Shown here in pieces: positions 35,052 through 43,307 of a stretch of DNA of 64,000 bases. Location: positions 2,914,001 through 2,978,000 of the forward strand of contig JADKAA010000029.1 in assembly GCA_016715465.1 (NCBI GenBank), given 5' to 3'. The notes under the pieces are model-generated. The model did no database searches, was not told the DNA's origin, and saw only the letters and a program-made list of their open reading frames with translations. The translations under genes and the position numbers were made by a program. This DNA comes from Saprospiraceae bacterium. GTDB lineage: Bacteria; Bacteroidota; Bacteroidia; Chitinophagales; Saprospiraceae. Each line of letters begins with the position of its first letter. Position 1 is the first letter of the stretch.

Positions 35052-35651
35052 TCATACGGCAAATATAAATCCTTCTTCTGAACCAAAATCTAATATGGTG
35101 ACTGGTAAAATGATTTCTCTGTCTTCACAATAGTAGGATCTAAAACTTGAATAAATGTAATCCTCAGGTTTATCGACATAACCTGCTCTTACAGCATTAT
35201 AGTGAATATAATTTAATTTCTGTCTTGCAAATCTGGGTAATAAAATTACTTTTGGTCTGTTATGTTGTTGCCAAACTTGATACTCACTATTGCTGCTGTT
35301 CAATTTTGCATGATACTTAAAAACCATTTGCATCCATTCCTTTCTACTCTCTTTATTACTTTTGTTCATCCATTCAATAATTTGCTTGGATGTAAATTTT
35401 TTAAAGTCCCGAATAATATCTGATAATACAGCAGATCCTTTATTTGCCTGAACTATCAAATGCAAGTGATTTGTCATAATTACATAAGCATATAAGATCA
35501 AACCTTTGTTTTCGATACAATATTTTAACGAATCAATGATAATTTGTTTTGTTTCTCTTCTGGTGAATATGTCCACCCATCCTACGACGGTAAACGTAAC
35601 AAAGTGTATGGCATATTGATCCCTTATTTTATATCCGCCATTTTCTTCCAA
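35052..35651 (-). CDS. REP-associated tyrosine transposase (RAYT), copy 2
   Basis: A 199-aa Y1/HUH transposase. The HUH motif is MTNHLHLIVQ (about residues 59-68), and the catalytic Tyr lies in QKLNYIHYNAVRAGYV, followed by the family-typical YIYSSFRSYY. Together these are diagnostic of RAYTs. It lies between two copies (left) and three copies (right) of a palindrome that is otherwise not seen in the window, the classic arrangement of a RAYT with the REP family it acts on. It is diverged from copy 1 at 26414, so it probably recognises a different palindrome. The frame is intact and the gene may be active. Confidence 0.9.
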   Translation of the reverse strand: MEENGGYKIRDQYAIHFVTFTVVGWVDIFTRRETKQIIIDSLKYCIENKGLILYAYVIMTNHLHLIVQANKGSAVLSDIIRDFKKFTSKQIIEWMNKSNKESRKEWMQMVFKYHAKLNSSNSEYQVWQQHNRPKVILLPRFARQKLNYIHYNAVRAGYVDKPEDYIYSSFRSYYCEDREIILPVTILDFGSEEGFIFAV

Positions 35652-35677
35652 TTGAATTTTATTTACAAAGGTATGGG

Positions 35678-35930
35678 ATTTGCAGAAAACTAATATGGGT
35701 TTGAGGTTGCAAACCTCAAACAGCTTGTTGGGGAAGGGGTTAGACTTTGTTTGGGCATTTTAGATAGTGATGTCATTTGCAGAAATGCTAATAGGGGTTT
35801 GAGGTTGCAAACCTCAAACAGCTCTTCGGGAAAGAGGGATGATTACTATCAAGCTTTGGTTGGTTGCGATGGGATTTGCAGAAATGCTAATATAGGTTTG
35901 AGGTTGCAAACCTCAAACAGCTCTTCGGGA
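35678..35930. repeat. palindromic repeats, family 1, copies 3-5
   Basis: Palindromes at 35699-35721, 35797-35819 and 35896-35918 with the same 10-bp arms as copies 1 and 2. Copies 3 to 5 are spaced 98 and 99 bp apart; the last two are parts of a roughly 99-bp tandem duplication sharing the leader ATTTGCAGAAATGCTAAT and the trailer CAGCTCTTCGGGAAAGAG. Confidence 0.85.
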
Positions 35931-35966
35931 AAGAGAGTCTGGCTATAGTCAAGCTTTGGAGATTGA

Positions 35967-37430
35967 TTAAGAGAGACCTTTCGAGAGGTCAAGTACATAA
36001 AAGTAAAAGTCTTCCGATTTAAAATTTTCGGCATCAAATTTTTTCCACAGGCGGAGCAGGGGAAAACGTTTTTCATCGACGGGATTTGGAGATATGATGA
36101 TGAGGCCTTTTGCTTTTTTATACTTGGCGAAGAGGATGAGTTCGCTTTGGGTGGGCAGGTAGACTTTTTCCAGCCACTTGAAGTATGTAAAGGGTTCACC
36201 GGTGGGCAGTTCATAGAATTTTCTACGGGCATAGGCGCCTGCCGCGGCCGTTTCAAATTTATTGAGGGAGACGATGGGTACATTTTCGGGAATCTTTTCC
36301 GCGACGAAAGCGGCCGCATCTTTTGCGTTGGAGAAGTTGAGGGTAATTTCTTTGTAACAAGCCCGGAGGTTGTGTACCAAAGGAGCCAGACACAGGGCTA
36401 TGACAAGCCAGGATGTCCGGGCGTCTGGGGTTCCGACCTTGAGGGCTGACATTTCACGAAGGAGCACAAAAAGCAGGAAGAGCATGCCCCATTGTCTGAT
36501 GCCACCGTTGTAGATCATGGTGCAGAACAAAATAAATCCTGCCAGTCCGAGCAGCCAGGTGATCAGAATTTTTCGGTCTTCCATAAATACCAGTGAAGTA
36601 AGGACCAGGCATATTGCAGAAAGTACAAGTCCAAAACCGGATAAGCCCGAAGCAGAGGTGTCTGCTATGAGGCCTATGCCAAAGGTATTGGCGAGTAGGC
36701 CCTGGAAAGCAAGTCCCAGATTTTCTAGAGAAAACAATTGTTCCTGATAGGCCCGCGAGAAGTCGTCTTCATTGCCCCGCGGATATACGGTGAGCACAAA
36801 TAGCAGCAAGCCCAGTGAACCTAAAAGCAGTGAGTTTTTGTTTGCGTTAAATCCATATTGGTAAACACCATAAAAAAGTAATACCAGGGCGATCATGGCT
36901 CCATACACTTCGGTCTGAAATATTAGGAGCAGGATGATGGATGGCCACCACTTGTGGTTACCCTTGCTGAGCACGAGGTAAAGAATAGACAGCATAACCA
37001 CCAGGGCATAACCGCGATTTACCCCACCGTATTCGAAAAAAATAAAATAGGATGCAGCAATGAATATTTTATCCCTGAGCGGCATTTCAAAGCGCTCGAA
37101 AAGTAAAAACAAGGAAAGGGCCACGGGAATCAGGTGGGCGAAGTTGAGCAACATATCTTCCGCTATCAGGTTGCTGAAAACAGTCCATCCCTTTAAGTAT
37201 AAGTACCACAAGGAAGGGTGACCTTCATAGTTGAGAAAGGACAGCATTTGACTAAGGGACATATCACGAGCCACCAGCCATGCCTGCCATTCGTCCTTCC
37301 AAAACTCATGGAAGCCAAATTTTAGGAAAATGAGGCAGGCCAGGAAGGCAAAAAAGATCAACCGTTCTTTCTTTATGTTCACCGCTGTTAAAAATTTGAA
37401 AGCCAAAGATACCACCTTTCCTTCTTCCAT
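35967..37430 (-). CDS. polytopic membrane protein, GT-C (ArnT/PMT-like) glycosyltransferase candidate
   Basis: A 487-aa protein with about nine to eleven predicted membrane spans. After the first span the loop FWKDEWQAWLVARD, followed by YEGHPSLWYLYLKGW, carries the acidic D-E pair and the H-P-x-L-x-Y feature seen in GT39/ArnT-type lipid-linked glycosyltransferases. The C-terminal 130 residues are soluble, as in that fold. It would use a polyprenyl-phosphate sugar at the outer face of the inner membrane; the acceptor is unknown. It stands alone, ending just beyond the RAYT repeat cluster. Confidence 0.7.
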   Translation of the reverse strand: MEEGKVVSLAFKFLTAVNIKKERLIFFAFLACLIFLKFGFHEFWKDEWQAWLVARDMSLSQMLSFLNYEGHPSLWYLYLKGWTVFSNLIAEDMLLNFAHLIPVALSLFLLFERFEMPLRDKIFIAASYFIFFEYGGVNRGYALVVMLSILYLVLSKGNHKWWPSIILLLIFQTEVYGAMIALVLLFYGVYQYGFNANKNSLLLGSLGLLLFVLTVYPRGNEDDFSRAYQEQLFSLENLGLAFQGLLANTFGIGLIADTSASGLSGFGLVLSAICLVLTSLVFMEDRKILITWLLGLAGFILFCTMIYNGGIRQWGMLFLLFVLLREMSALKVGTPDARTSWLVIALCLAPLVHNLRACYKEITLNFSNAKDAAAFVAEKIPENVPIVSLNKFETAAAGAYARRKFYELPTGEPFTYFKWLEKVYLPTQSELILFAKYKKAKGLIIISPNPVDEKRFPLLRLWKKFDAENFKSEDFYFYVLDLSKGLS

Positions 37431-37475
37431 TTTATTCCAATCTTGACGTTGATTATGCCATCTGGGACTTATGGT

Positions 37476-37483
37476 TAATTTTG
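37476..37483 (+). promoter_or_regulatory. Bacteroidota -7 box (TAATTTTG)
   Basis: TAnnTTTG match 65 bp before the DUF4197 start. No -33 TTTG at the right spacing. Confidence 0.35.
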
Positions 37484-37547
37484 CATTAAATTCAGGTGAC
37501 AGTTCAACTAAGACGACACCTTTTCCGTTAAAGCATAAAATACACTT

Positions 37548-38261
37548 ATGAATAAGATACTAACCGTGTTTGCTTTTCTATTATGGGCAGTTGCGTCAGA
37601 TGCCCAGATAGGCAAATGGATCGATAAGGCCAAGGCCGATGTGAAAGTAATGAAAGGCGAAGACAATACCGCTCTCGGCCTCAAGGAAGCTCTAAACAAT
37701 GGCGTTGAAGCTGCAGTAAGCCAACTGTCCATACAGGATGGGTTTTTTGGCAGTCCTTATAAAATTCTTATACCTGCAGATGCACAAAAGGTCATTAATG
37801 TGGTGAAAAAAGTACCGGGTTTTGAAGACACTGAAACCAAATTGATTGCCAAGATGAATCAGGCTGCAGAAATAGCCGTAAAAAAGGCTACCCCAATTTT
37901 TGTAGATGCCATCAAAGGAATGAGCATTAAGGACGCTTCAGCCATCCTCTTTGGAAATAAGGATGCCGCAACCCGGTATCTGGAAAGCAGTTCGAGAAAA
38001 GCGCTTTACGATGCCTTTTTACCTGTTATTCAATCCAGCCTGGATGAAGTCAATGCCAGGACCTACTGGAGGTCGGTGGTAGATGCCTACAACAAGATCC
38101 CATTCCAGAAGAAACTCAACCCGGAACTCGATGACCACGTCAACAATAAATCCCTGGATGGTTTGTTTTCTTTGATTCAGGAGAAGGAAGAAGGCATAAG
38201 GTCAGATGTTTCTCAGCGAACCAGTCCATTGCTGCAGGAAGTTTTCGGAAAACTTAAGTAG
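37548..38261 (+). CDS. DUF4197 domain-containing exported protein
   Basis: A 237-aa protein with a signal peptide (MNKILTVFAFLLWAVASDAQ) and the DUF4197 domain: LGLKEALNNGVEAAVSQLS near residue 50, DGFFGSPYKILIP, MNQAAEIAVKKA, then KGMSIKDASAILFG and the C-terminal LDGLF segment. The function of DUF4197 is unknown. It is a single gene with a terminator shared with the convergent rplY. Confidence 0.9.
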   Translation: MNKILTVFAFLLWAVASDAQIGKWIDKAKADVKVMKGEDNTALGLKEALNNGVEAAVSQLSIQDGFFGSPYKILIPADAQKVINVVKKVPGFEDTETKLIAKMNQAAEIAVKKATPIFVDAIKGMSIKDASAILFGNKDAATRYLESSSRKALYDAFLPVIQSSLDEVNARTYWRSVVDAYNKIPFQKKLNPELDDHVNNKSLDGLFSLIQEKEEGIRSDVSQRTSPLLQEVFGKLK

Positions 38262-38407
38262 GAGTTCGTCAGAAGTTTGATTTTGGGCAGGGTAGTAACA
38301 AATGCCTGAAGCTTATCCAAACCAGGGTGATAAAACTGATGGCACGAAATTCAGTGCCGACACGTTCAAAAGCATTTCAGAAAAGGATAACGCTGAACAC
38401 TTAAAAT

Positions 38408-38438
38408 AAAAAAGCCCGGCATTTGGCCAGGCTTTTTT
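38408..38438. terminator. bidirectional terminator between DUF4197 gene and rplY
   Basis: AAAAAAGCC and GGC on one arm pair with GCC and GGCTTTTTT on the other, with one C/A mismatch and an ATTTG loop. Runs of A and T on the two sides allow use from both strands. Confidence 0.8.
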
Positions 38439-38457
38439 ATTTGGAATGCTACTACAT

Positions 38458-39054
38458 TTATTTTTTACCTGCTGCCTTCTTTTCTTCAGCGGCTGCAGAT
38501 TTGAGTGCTCTTGGAACTTCGACGTTCGCAATTGGAATGCTCGAATTGGCAATGATTTCAACGCCTTCAGGAATTTCGATGCTTTTGATCCTAAGAACAC
38601 CACCCAGTTCGAGGCCGGAAATGTCAACCTTTACTTCATCGATGAGTTTTTCAGGGGTAGTTTTCAAGGTAACTTTTCTCACCAACTGGATAAGTTTACC
38701 ACCCGACTTAACACCTGGGGAGGTACCAAAAAACTTTACAGGCACATCTACCTTAACTTTCTGACCATCGGTCAGTTTAAGGAAGTCGATGTGAATGAGG
38801 CTGTCGTTTACCGGATGGAATTGTTTCGCTTTTACGATACACTTGTGAATCGTGCCGTCTACATTGATCTCTGCTATTTTGAAATCCGGGCTGTAAATGA
38901 GATTTTTCACATCAAGCATGGTGACATTGATGTGGATGGGCTCACTTTTTTTGCCGTAAATGACTGCGGGAATTAGTCCGCTTCTTCTTTCCAATTTGGC
39001 CTGTTTTGTACCAACAGGACCCCTTAATTGTGTGGGTATGGATATGCTTACCAT
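38458..39054 (-). CDS. rplY: 50S ribosomal protein L25/general stress protein Ctc
   Basis: A 198-aa CTC-type L25 that binds 5S rRNA. The N-terminal L25 domain (GPVGTKQAKLERRSGLIPAVIYGK, then HINVTMLDVKNLIY) is followed by the TL5/CTC C-terminal beta domain (KVDVPVKFFGTSPGVKSGG) and a Lys/Ala-rich tail. An excellent promoter matching TTTG-N19-TATCTTTG lies 33-63 nt upstream. It is transcribed divergently from the DUF177-rpmF pair. Confidence 0.94.
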   Translation of the reverse strand: MVSISIPTQLRGPVGTKQAKLERRSGLIPAVIYGKKSEPIHINVTMLDVKNLIYSPDFKIAEINVDGTIHKCIVKAKQFHPVNDSLIHIDFLKLTDGQKVKVDVPVKFFGTSPGVKSGGKLIQLVRKVTLKTTPEKLIDEVKVDISGLELGGVLRIKSIEIPEGVEIIANSSIPIANVEVPRALKSAAAEEKKAAGKK

Positions 39055-39086
39055 GGCACTTTCTTATATTTGTTTAAAAAGGACTG

Positions 39087-39117
39087 CAAAGATAGCCTTT
39101 TTCTAATAAGTTACAAA
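39087..39117 (-). promoter_or_regulatory. promoter of rplY (TTTG-N19-TATCTTTG)
   Basis: On the minus strand TTTG (39117-39114) is followed, after exactly 19 nt, by TATCTTTG (39094-39087), the Bacteroidota sigma-70 consensus TTTG-N19-TAnnTTTG. Confidence 0.85.
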
Positions 39118-39347
39118 CCGTAAAAGCCAATATTTTGTAAATAATACATGTATATAAAAAAATATTATATAAGTTTATTGGTCACTTTGCGCTATTATTC
39201 GAAATAAACCATGGAAATAATGTGAAAAGCAAAACAATATTTAGTTCAATGCGAAATATCTGCGATAAAATTCAACTTATTAAATGTGTCAACGCTATGA
39301 TTTATAAGCATTTAAAAAGTTTGTTCTTTCAATTTTTATCAACAGAT

Positions 39348-39378
39348 TTTGATTTTATTAAATACTTTATTATTTTTG
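39348..39378 (+). promoter_or_regulatory. promoter of DUF177-rpmF (TTTG-N19-TATTTTTG)
   Basis: TTTG at 39348-39351, exactly 19 nt, then TATTTTTG at 39371-39378. It ends 26 nt before the ATG at 39405, which supports that start over the longer open frame from 39222. Confidence 0.85.
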
Positions 39379-39404
39379 CACTCCATTTTAAAAAGTTCTT
39401 TTTA

Positions 39405-39911
39405 ATGAAGGTTTTAGAACATTTTTCCATTCCATACCAGGGGTTGAAAAATGAATTGCATACTTTTCATTTTCAGGTAGACGAGGCGTTTTTTCATTGT
39501 TTTGAAAATGCCCTTGTTGGAAAAGGGGAATTTGAAGTAGAGCTGGAGCTGGATAAAAGACCGGACATGGCCATTGCCAATTTTTCATTGACAGGTCACG
39601 TGGTGGTTCCATGCAACCGGTGTCTGGAAGATTTTGAATTGCCGATTGAAACGGATTTTACGTTGCACATCAAATACGGAGACAATGATTCCGGAAATGA
39701 CGAGGTGATTTTTATAGATCCGGATACCAGCAAGGTCAATTTTGCCCAGCCGATCTACGAATGGATTTGCGTATCACTACCTATGGTTACGGTACACGAA
39801 GACATAGAAGATTGCGATCCTGAAATGATAAAAAAACTCAAAGGAGAATCAGATGATGACGATGACGACAACATTTGGTCCGGCCTTAAAAAAATGAATT
39901 TAGACGATTAA
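39405..39911 (+). CDS. DUF177 (YceD-like) protein
   Basis: A 168-aa DUF177 protein starting MKVLEHFSIPYQGLKNEL; this start is chosen because a full promoter lies inside the longer open frame. The family signature VPCNRCLEDFELPIE is near residue 65, with the two Cys. The C-terminus is strongly acidic (a run of Asp) and ends GLKKMNLDD. YceD-type proteins are nearly always encoded just upstream of rpmF, as here (26 bp), and are linked to 23S rRNA processing or ribosome assembly. Confidence 0.9.
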   Translation: MKVLEHFSIPYQGLKNELHTFHFQVDEAFFHCFENALVGKGEFEVELELDKRPDMAIANFSLTGHVVVPCNRCLEDFELPIETDFTLHIKYGDNDSGNDEVIFIDPDTSKVNFAQPIYEWICVSLPMVTVHEDIEDCDPEMIKKLKGESDDDDDDNIWSGLKKMNLDD

Positions 39912-39937
39912 TATTTATCACATAAAATTTAACAGAC

Positions 39938-40150
39938 ATGGCACATCCTAAGAGTAGGGTTTCTGCGCAGAGAAGAAGAAAAAGGAGAACCCACTACAAG
40001 ATAGGCACTCCACAAATTTCCGTTTGTAAAACCACCGGTGAAGCGCATATGTACCACAGGGCATATGTACATGAAGGTGCCCTTTACTACAAAGGGCAGG
40101 TAGTTATTGCTGCCAGGGAAGAAGCCGCAGAAGAAGCTGAGGCAGAATAA
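39938..40150 (+). CDS. rpmF: 50S ribosomal protein L32
   Basis: 70 aa: MAHPKSRVSAQRRRKRRTHY is the L32 N-terminus, then the SVCKTTGEAHMYHRAYVHEG core. Only one of the four zinc-ribbon cysteines remains, so this is the zinc-free type, common in the phylum. The tail is acidic (EEAAEEAEAE). Second gene of the DUF177-rpmF unit, with a terminator at 40171. Confidence 0.95.
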   Translation: MAHPKSRVSAQRRRKRRTHYKIGTPQISVCKTTGEAHMYHRAYVHEGALYYKGQVVIAAREEAAEEAEAE

Positions 40151-40170
40151 AGCCTTTTGAAAAATAAATG

Positions 40171-40200
40171 AAAAGCTCCTTAACCTTTAAGGGGCTTTTT
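40171..40200 (+). terminator. terminator after rpmF
   Basis: AAAAGCTCCTTAA pairs with TTAAGGGGCTTTT with a single mismatch around a CCT loop, ending in a T-run. Confidence 0.8.
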
Positions 40201-40279
40201 GTGTTTTATATAGACGCCCGATCACCCGAATAAGATCGCTTATAAAAGAACCTTTTATATATATGAAAAATTATTAACG

Positions 40280-40977
40280 ATGGAAAATCACCCGAATTTC
40301 TCAACCATTAAATCGTGGCATAAAGACGAACGTCCCAGAGAAAAGCCATGGCCAAAGGGATTGACTCACTGACCGACGCAGAACTACTGGCCATCCTTAT
40401 TTCTACCGGTACAAAGGACCGCAGTGCGCTGGACGTAGCCCGTGACCTGCTGTCAACAGCCGACAATAATTTTTACCAGCTGGGACGCAAGTCGGTGGCC
40501 GATTTCAAAAAGATCAAAGGGCTGGGATCAGCCAAGGCGGTCATCCTGGCGGCAGCCCTGGAAGTTGGACGCAGACGACAAGCTGCGGCAGTACCTGTAG
40601 CGGAAAGCTTTAAATGCAGTGCCGACATCTACGAATATATTGGACCACTGCTTGCAGACCTTGTGCACGAGGAATTTTGGGTCATTTTTTTATCCAGGGC
40701 CGGCAAACTTATTTCCACAACGCAAGTCTTTAAGGGAGGGCTCAATGCAGTCTCTGCCGATGCACGAGTCATCATGAGGAAGACAGTTGAACTGGCGGCC
40801 AGCACCATTATCCTCGTACATAACCATCCTTCCGGATCGCTCCAACCCAGTACGCAGGATATAGACTTTACCAACAAGATGAAAGAAGTATGCAGTTACT
40901 TTGACGTTTTCCTGGCCGACCACATCATCGTGGCCGGAAAACAGTACTACAGCTTTTTGGACAACGGCCGATTGTAA
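40280..40977 (+). CDS. radC: RadC-like MPN+ (JAB) domain protein, frameshifted near the N-terminus as sequenced
   Basis: From the ATG at 40280 the reading MENHPNFSTIKSWHKDERPREK is the normal RadC N-terminus, but the frame is lost at 40345-40348. The remainder (AKGIDSLTDAELLAILISTGT and on) follows in another frame. One extra C in GCC would join them into 232 aa, the family length. The rest is intact: a helix-hairpin-helix region (KKIKGLGSAKAVILAAALEVG), the metalloprotease-like EEFWVIFLSRAGK and the JAMM motif HNHPSGSLQPSTQD. Despite the name, RadC's role in repair is unproven. Starting at the internal ATG at 40348 instead would drop the conserved RPREK segment. Confidence 0.85.
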
Positions 40978-41107
40978 TGTCAATATATAATTTATTTATT
41001 AAATATATAATACTCATATAAACAATAGTTTCGTATGTTTTTATGACTTATACGGCTGATTTAGACTGTTTTTGGCTGGTGCGGCTGTCTAATTGAGCGG
41101 GGAATTG

Positions 41108-41115
41108 TATCTTTG
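41108..41115 (+). promoter_or_regulatory. Bacteroidota -7 box (TATCTTTG)
   Basis: TAnnTTTG match ending 22 nt before the glycogen phosphorylase ATG at 41138, which also argues against the TTG start at 41093. No well-spaced -33 box. Confidence 0.5.
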
Positions 41116-41137
41116 CCCACTTTATAATCAAAGAATT

Positions 41138-42805
41138 ATGACGCAATTTTCTTCTTATAAGGTTCCTTATGCCATCAACAAAAAATACGGAACCAGAGTA
41201 GCTTATTTCTCCATGGAATTTGGCATTGATCAGGCCTTGAAAATTTATAGTGGAGGACTGGGCTTTTTAGCGGGTTCTCATATGAGGGGTGCTTACGAAT
41301 TGGGTCAAAACCTTATCGGAATTGGCATACTTTGGAAATATGGCTACTACGACCAGGCCAGAAATCAGGATCAGACGCTCCAAGTACAATGGAACGAAAA
41401 AATATACAATTTTCTGGAAGAGACAGGCATCAAATTTCAGATCAGCATAGACAATGCTCCTGTATGGGTAAAAGCCTATTATCTGGCACCCCAGACATTT
41501 CAATCGGCTCCTATTTTCTTATTGTCAACGGATCTTCCTGAAAACGATTACCTGGCACAGACCATTACCCACCGTCTGTATGATTCAAATACCGCCACCA
41601 AGATTGCCCAGTTTATTTTATTGGGCATTGGTGGGGCGAAACTTATTTCTGAGCTCGGCTTTGACCCTGAGGTATATCACCTGAATGAAGCACATGCCGC
41701 ATCCTCAATTTTTTATCTCTATAAAAAATACGGCAGTATGGCTGAGGTGCGCAGGCACCTGGTCTTTACTACCCACACACCGGAAGAGGCTGGCAATGAA
41801 GTCCATGATCTTTATCTCTGTCACAAAATGGGATACTTCATGGACATACCCCTTGAACAGGTAAAAATGCTCATGGATATTGAGGATAGTTCGTGCAACC
41901 ACTCCTTGTTGGCTTTGAGGACAGCAAGGTATGCCAATGGTGTTTCCAGACTGCACGGTGAAGTAAGTCGTCAAATGTGGAGCAAGTACAGTAATATATG
42001 TGAGATCACCTCAATCACCAACAGTCAAAACTGGCGGTACTGGGCTGATAAACAATTGTACAAGGCCATGGAAGATGGAAATGAGCACGACTTCATCGAC
42101 AGGAAGCGATGGTTAAAAGAACGTGCCTTTGATATCGTGGCCGATCAGACCGGAAAGTTGCTGGACCCTGATGTATTTACCATAGTGTGGGCAAGAAGAT
42201 TTGCAGGGTACAAGCGGGCTAACCTCATCACAAGAGATATGGAGGCATTTACCGCCTTGCTGGAAAACACCAAATTTCCGGTGCAGATCATTTGGGCCGG
42301 AAAACCATACCCCTTGGATTATTCTGCTATTGGTGAGTTCAATTCTTTGGTACACCTCAGCAAAAGATTTAAAAATATGGCTGTTTGTATTGGTTATGAA
42401 TTGGCCCTGAGCAAGCGGCTGAAACAAGCAGCCGATGCCTGGTTAAACAATCCCAGGGTACCCAGGGAAGCCAGTGGTACCAGCGGGATGACCGCAGCGA
42501 TGAATGGTGCCGTCAATTTTAGTACCTACGATGGATGGATTTGTGAATTTGCCCATCATGGACAAAACGCCTTCATCATTCCACAGGCCGATTACCACAA
42601 TACCAACATTCATCAACAGGATGAACACGACCTTATGCACTTGTATCGTATCCTTGAAAACGAAATTCTTCCCATGTATTATCGCGACCAACCCCGATGG
42701 AGGCACATTGTACAGCGGGGTATGCAGGATGTGGTGCCGGCTTTTGAGAGCTGCCGAATGGCAAGGGAGTATTATGAGGTGATGTATCATTTTGCAAACC
42801 AATAA
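41138..42805 (+). CDS. alpha-glucan phosphorylase-like protein (GT35-related, short form)
   Basis: A 555-aa protein of the short alpha-glucan phosphorylase group (canonical enzymes exceed 800 aa). Recognisable parts are RVAYFSMEFGIDQALKIYSGGLGFLAGSH at the N-terminus, FTTHTPEEAGNE, the WARRFAGYKRANLI phosphate/glucose-binding segment and PREASGTSGMTAAMNGAVNFS. In PLP-dependent phosphorylases the last motif has Lys after GNM or SGM, the residue that holds PLP. Here it is Thr (codon 42491-42493, T452), so ordinary PLP chemistry is doubtful. A role in glycogen or storage-glucan breakdown is inferred from the family. The gene stands alone; a perfect 13-bp-arm inverted repeat overlaps its stop. 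Confidence 0.85.
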   Translation: MTQFSSYKVPYAINKKYGTRVAYFSMEFGIDQALKIYSGGLGFLAGSHMRGAYELGQNLIGIGILWKYGYYDQARNQDQTLQVQWNEKIYNFLEETGIKFQISIDNAPVWVKAYYLAPQTFQSAPIFLLSTDLPENDYLAQTITHRLYDSNTATKIAQFILLGIGGAKLISELGFDPEVYHLNEAHAASSIFYLYKKYGSMAEVRRHLVFTTHTPEEAGNEVHDLYLCHKMGYFMDIPLEQVKMLMDIEDSSCNHSLLALRTARYANGVSRLHGEVSRQMWSKYSNICEITSITNSQNWRYWADKQLYKAMEDGNEHDFIDRKRWLKERAFDIVADQTGKLLDPDVFTIVWARRFAGYKRANLITRDMEAFTALLENTKFPVQIIWAGKPYPLDYSAIGEFNSLVHLSKRFKNMAVCIGYELALSKRLKQAADAWLNNPRVPREASGTSGMTAAMNGAVNFSTYDGWICEFAHHGQNAFIIPQADYHNTNIHQQDEHDLMHLYRILENEILPMYYRDQPRWRHIVQRGMQDVVPAFESCRMAREYYEVMYHFANQ

Positions 42806-42827
42806 TTGTATTACTAATACAATTATT
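42801..42827. repeat. perfect inverted repeat overlapping the phosphorylase stop codon
   Basis: Arms AATAATTGTATTA (42801-42813) and its exact complement (42815-42827) around a single C. The TAA stop (42803-42805) lies inside. No T-run follows, so a terminator or mRNA 3' stabiliser role is possible but unproven. Confidence 0.6.
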
Positions 42828-42880
42828 GTATAGGTTCCAGCGCAGTCTTAATTTTATGTGTGTCCCTTTTAAATAGGTAA

Positions 42881-42910
42881 TTACTTTTTTGGCTTGATCC
42901 AAAAAAGTAA
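42881..42910. terminator. perfect 12-bp hairpin, possible terminator or dispersed repeat
   Basis: TTACTTTTTTGG (42881-42892) pairs exactly with CCAAAAAAGTAA (42899-42910) around CTTGAT. It is similar to a hairpin often seen between genes in Bacteroidota. Confidence 0.5.
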
Positions 42911-42975
42911 CAAAAAAAATCAAGGCTTTAATGAATTTGCCTAAAATTCCTGCATAAAACCTAAATTCAAAAAAT

Positions 42976-43001
42976 CTACCTGGCTACGCCACGTAGACAG
43001 G
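42976..43001 (-). repeat. REP-like palindromic repeat, family 2, copy f
   Basis: The reverse complement reads CCTGTCTACGTGGCG then TAGCCAGGTAG, matching the copies near 7370 and 34733. Confidence 0.6.
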
Positions 43002-43307
43002 CTCACCTCAGTCGTTCGTACAACTTCTGCTCAGTATTTTATTCAATCATCTTTTTATCCTATTAGCAGGCTCAAACAGTTTTGAATTTTTAACGGTTTT
43101 ATTCCAGAATTTTTTAACGGAAAATTCATTAAGGCCAAGCAGCAATTTTGTGAAATTCGAACTTGGGTATTTATGCAATAAAATAAGTAATAAGACCTTG
43201 TAACCATTTTCGATTTTGATGAAATTCTATAGCCATAATAAATTAATGGCCAATTTTTCAATCAAAAAGCACATAGTTAGAAACAATGAGGCTAAATAAA
43301 ATCTTAA

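Larger units (their letters stand above)
42828..43307. other. intergenic region with a hairpin and one family-2 palindrome
   Basis: 480 bp without a credible gene. Contains a perfect 12-bp stem (42881-42910, TTACTTTTTTGG arm), one family-2 REP-like repeat on the minus strand (42976-43001), and otherwise AT-rich unremarkable sequence. Confidence 0.6.

Noticed and set aside
35751..35948. A 65-codon open frame (MGILDSDVICRNANRGL...)
   Set aside because: It is a translation of two copies of the GTTTGAGGTT palindrome repeat.
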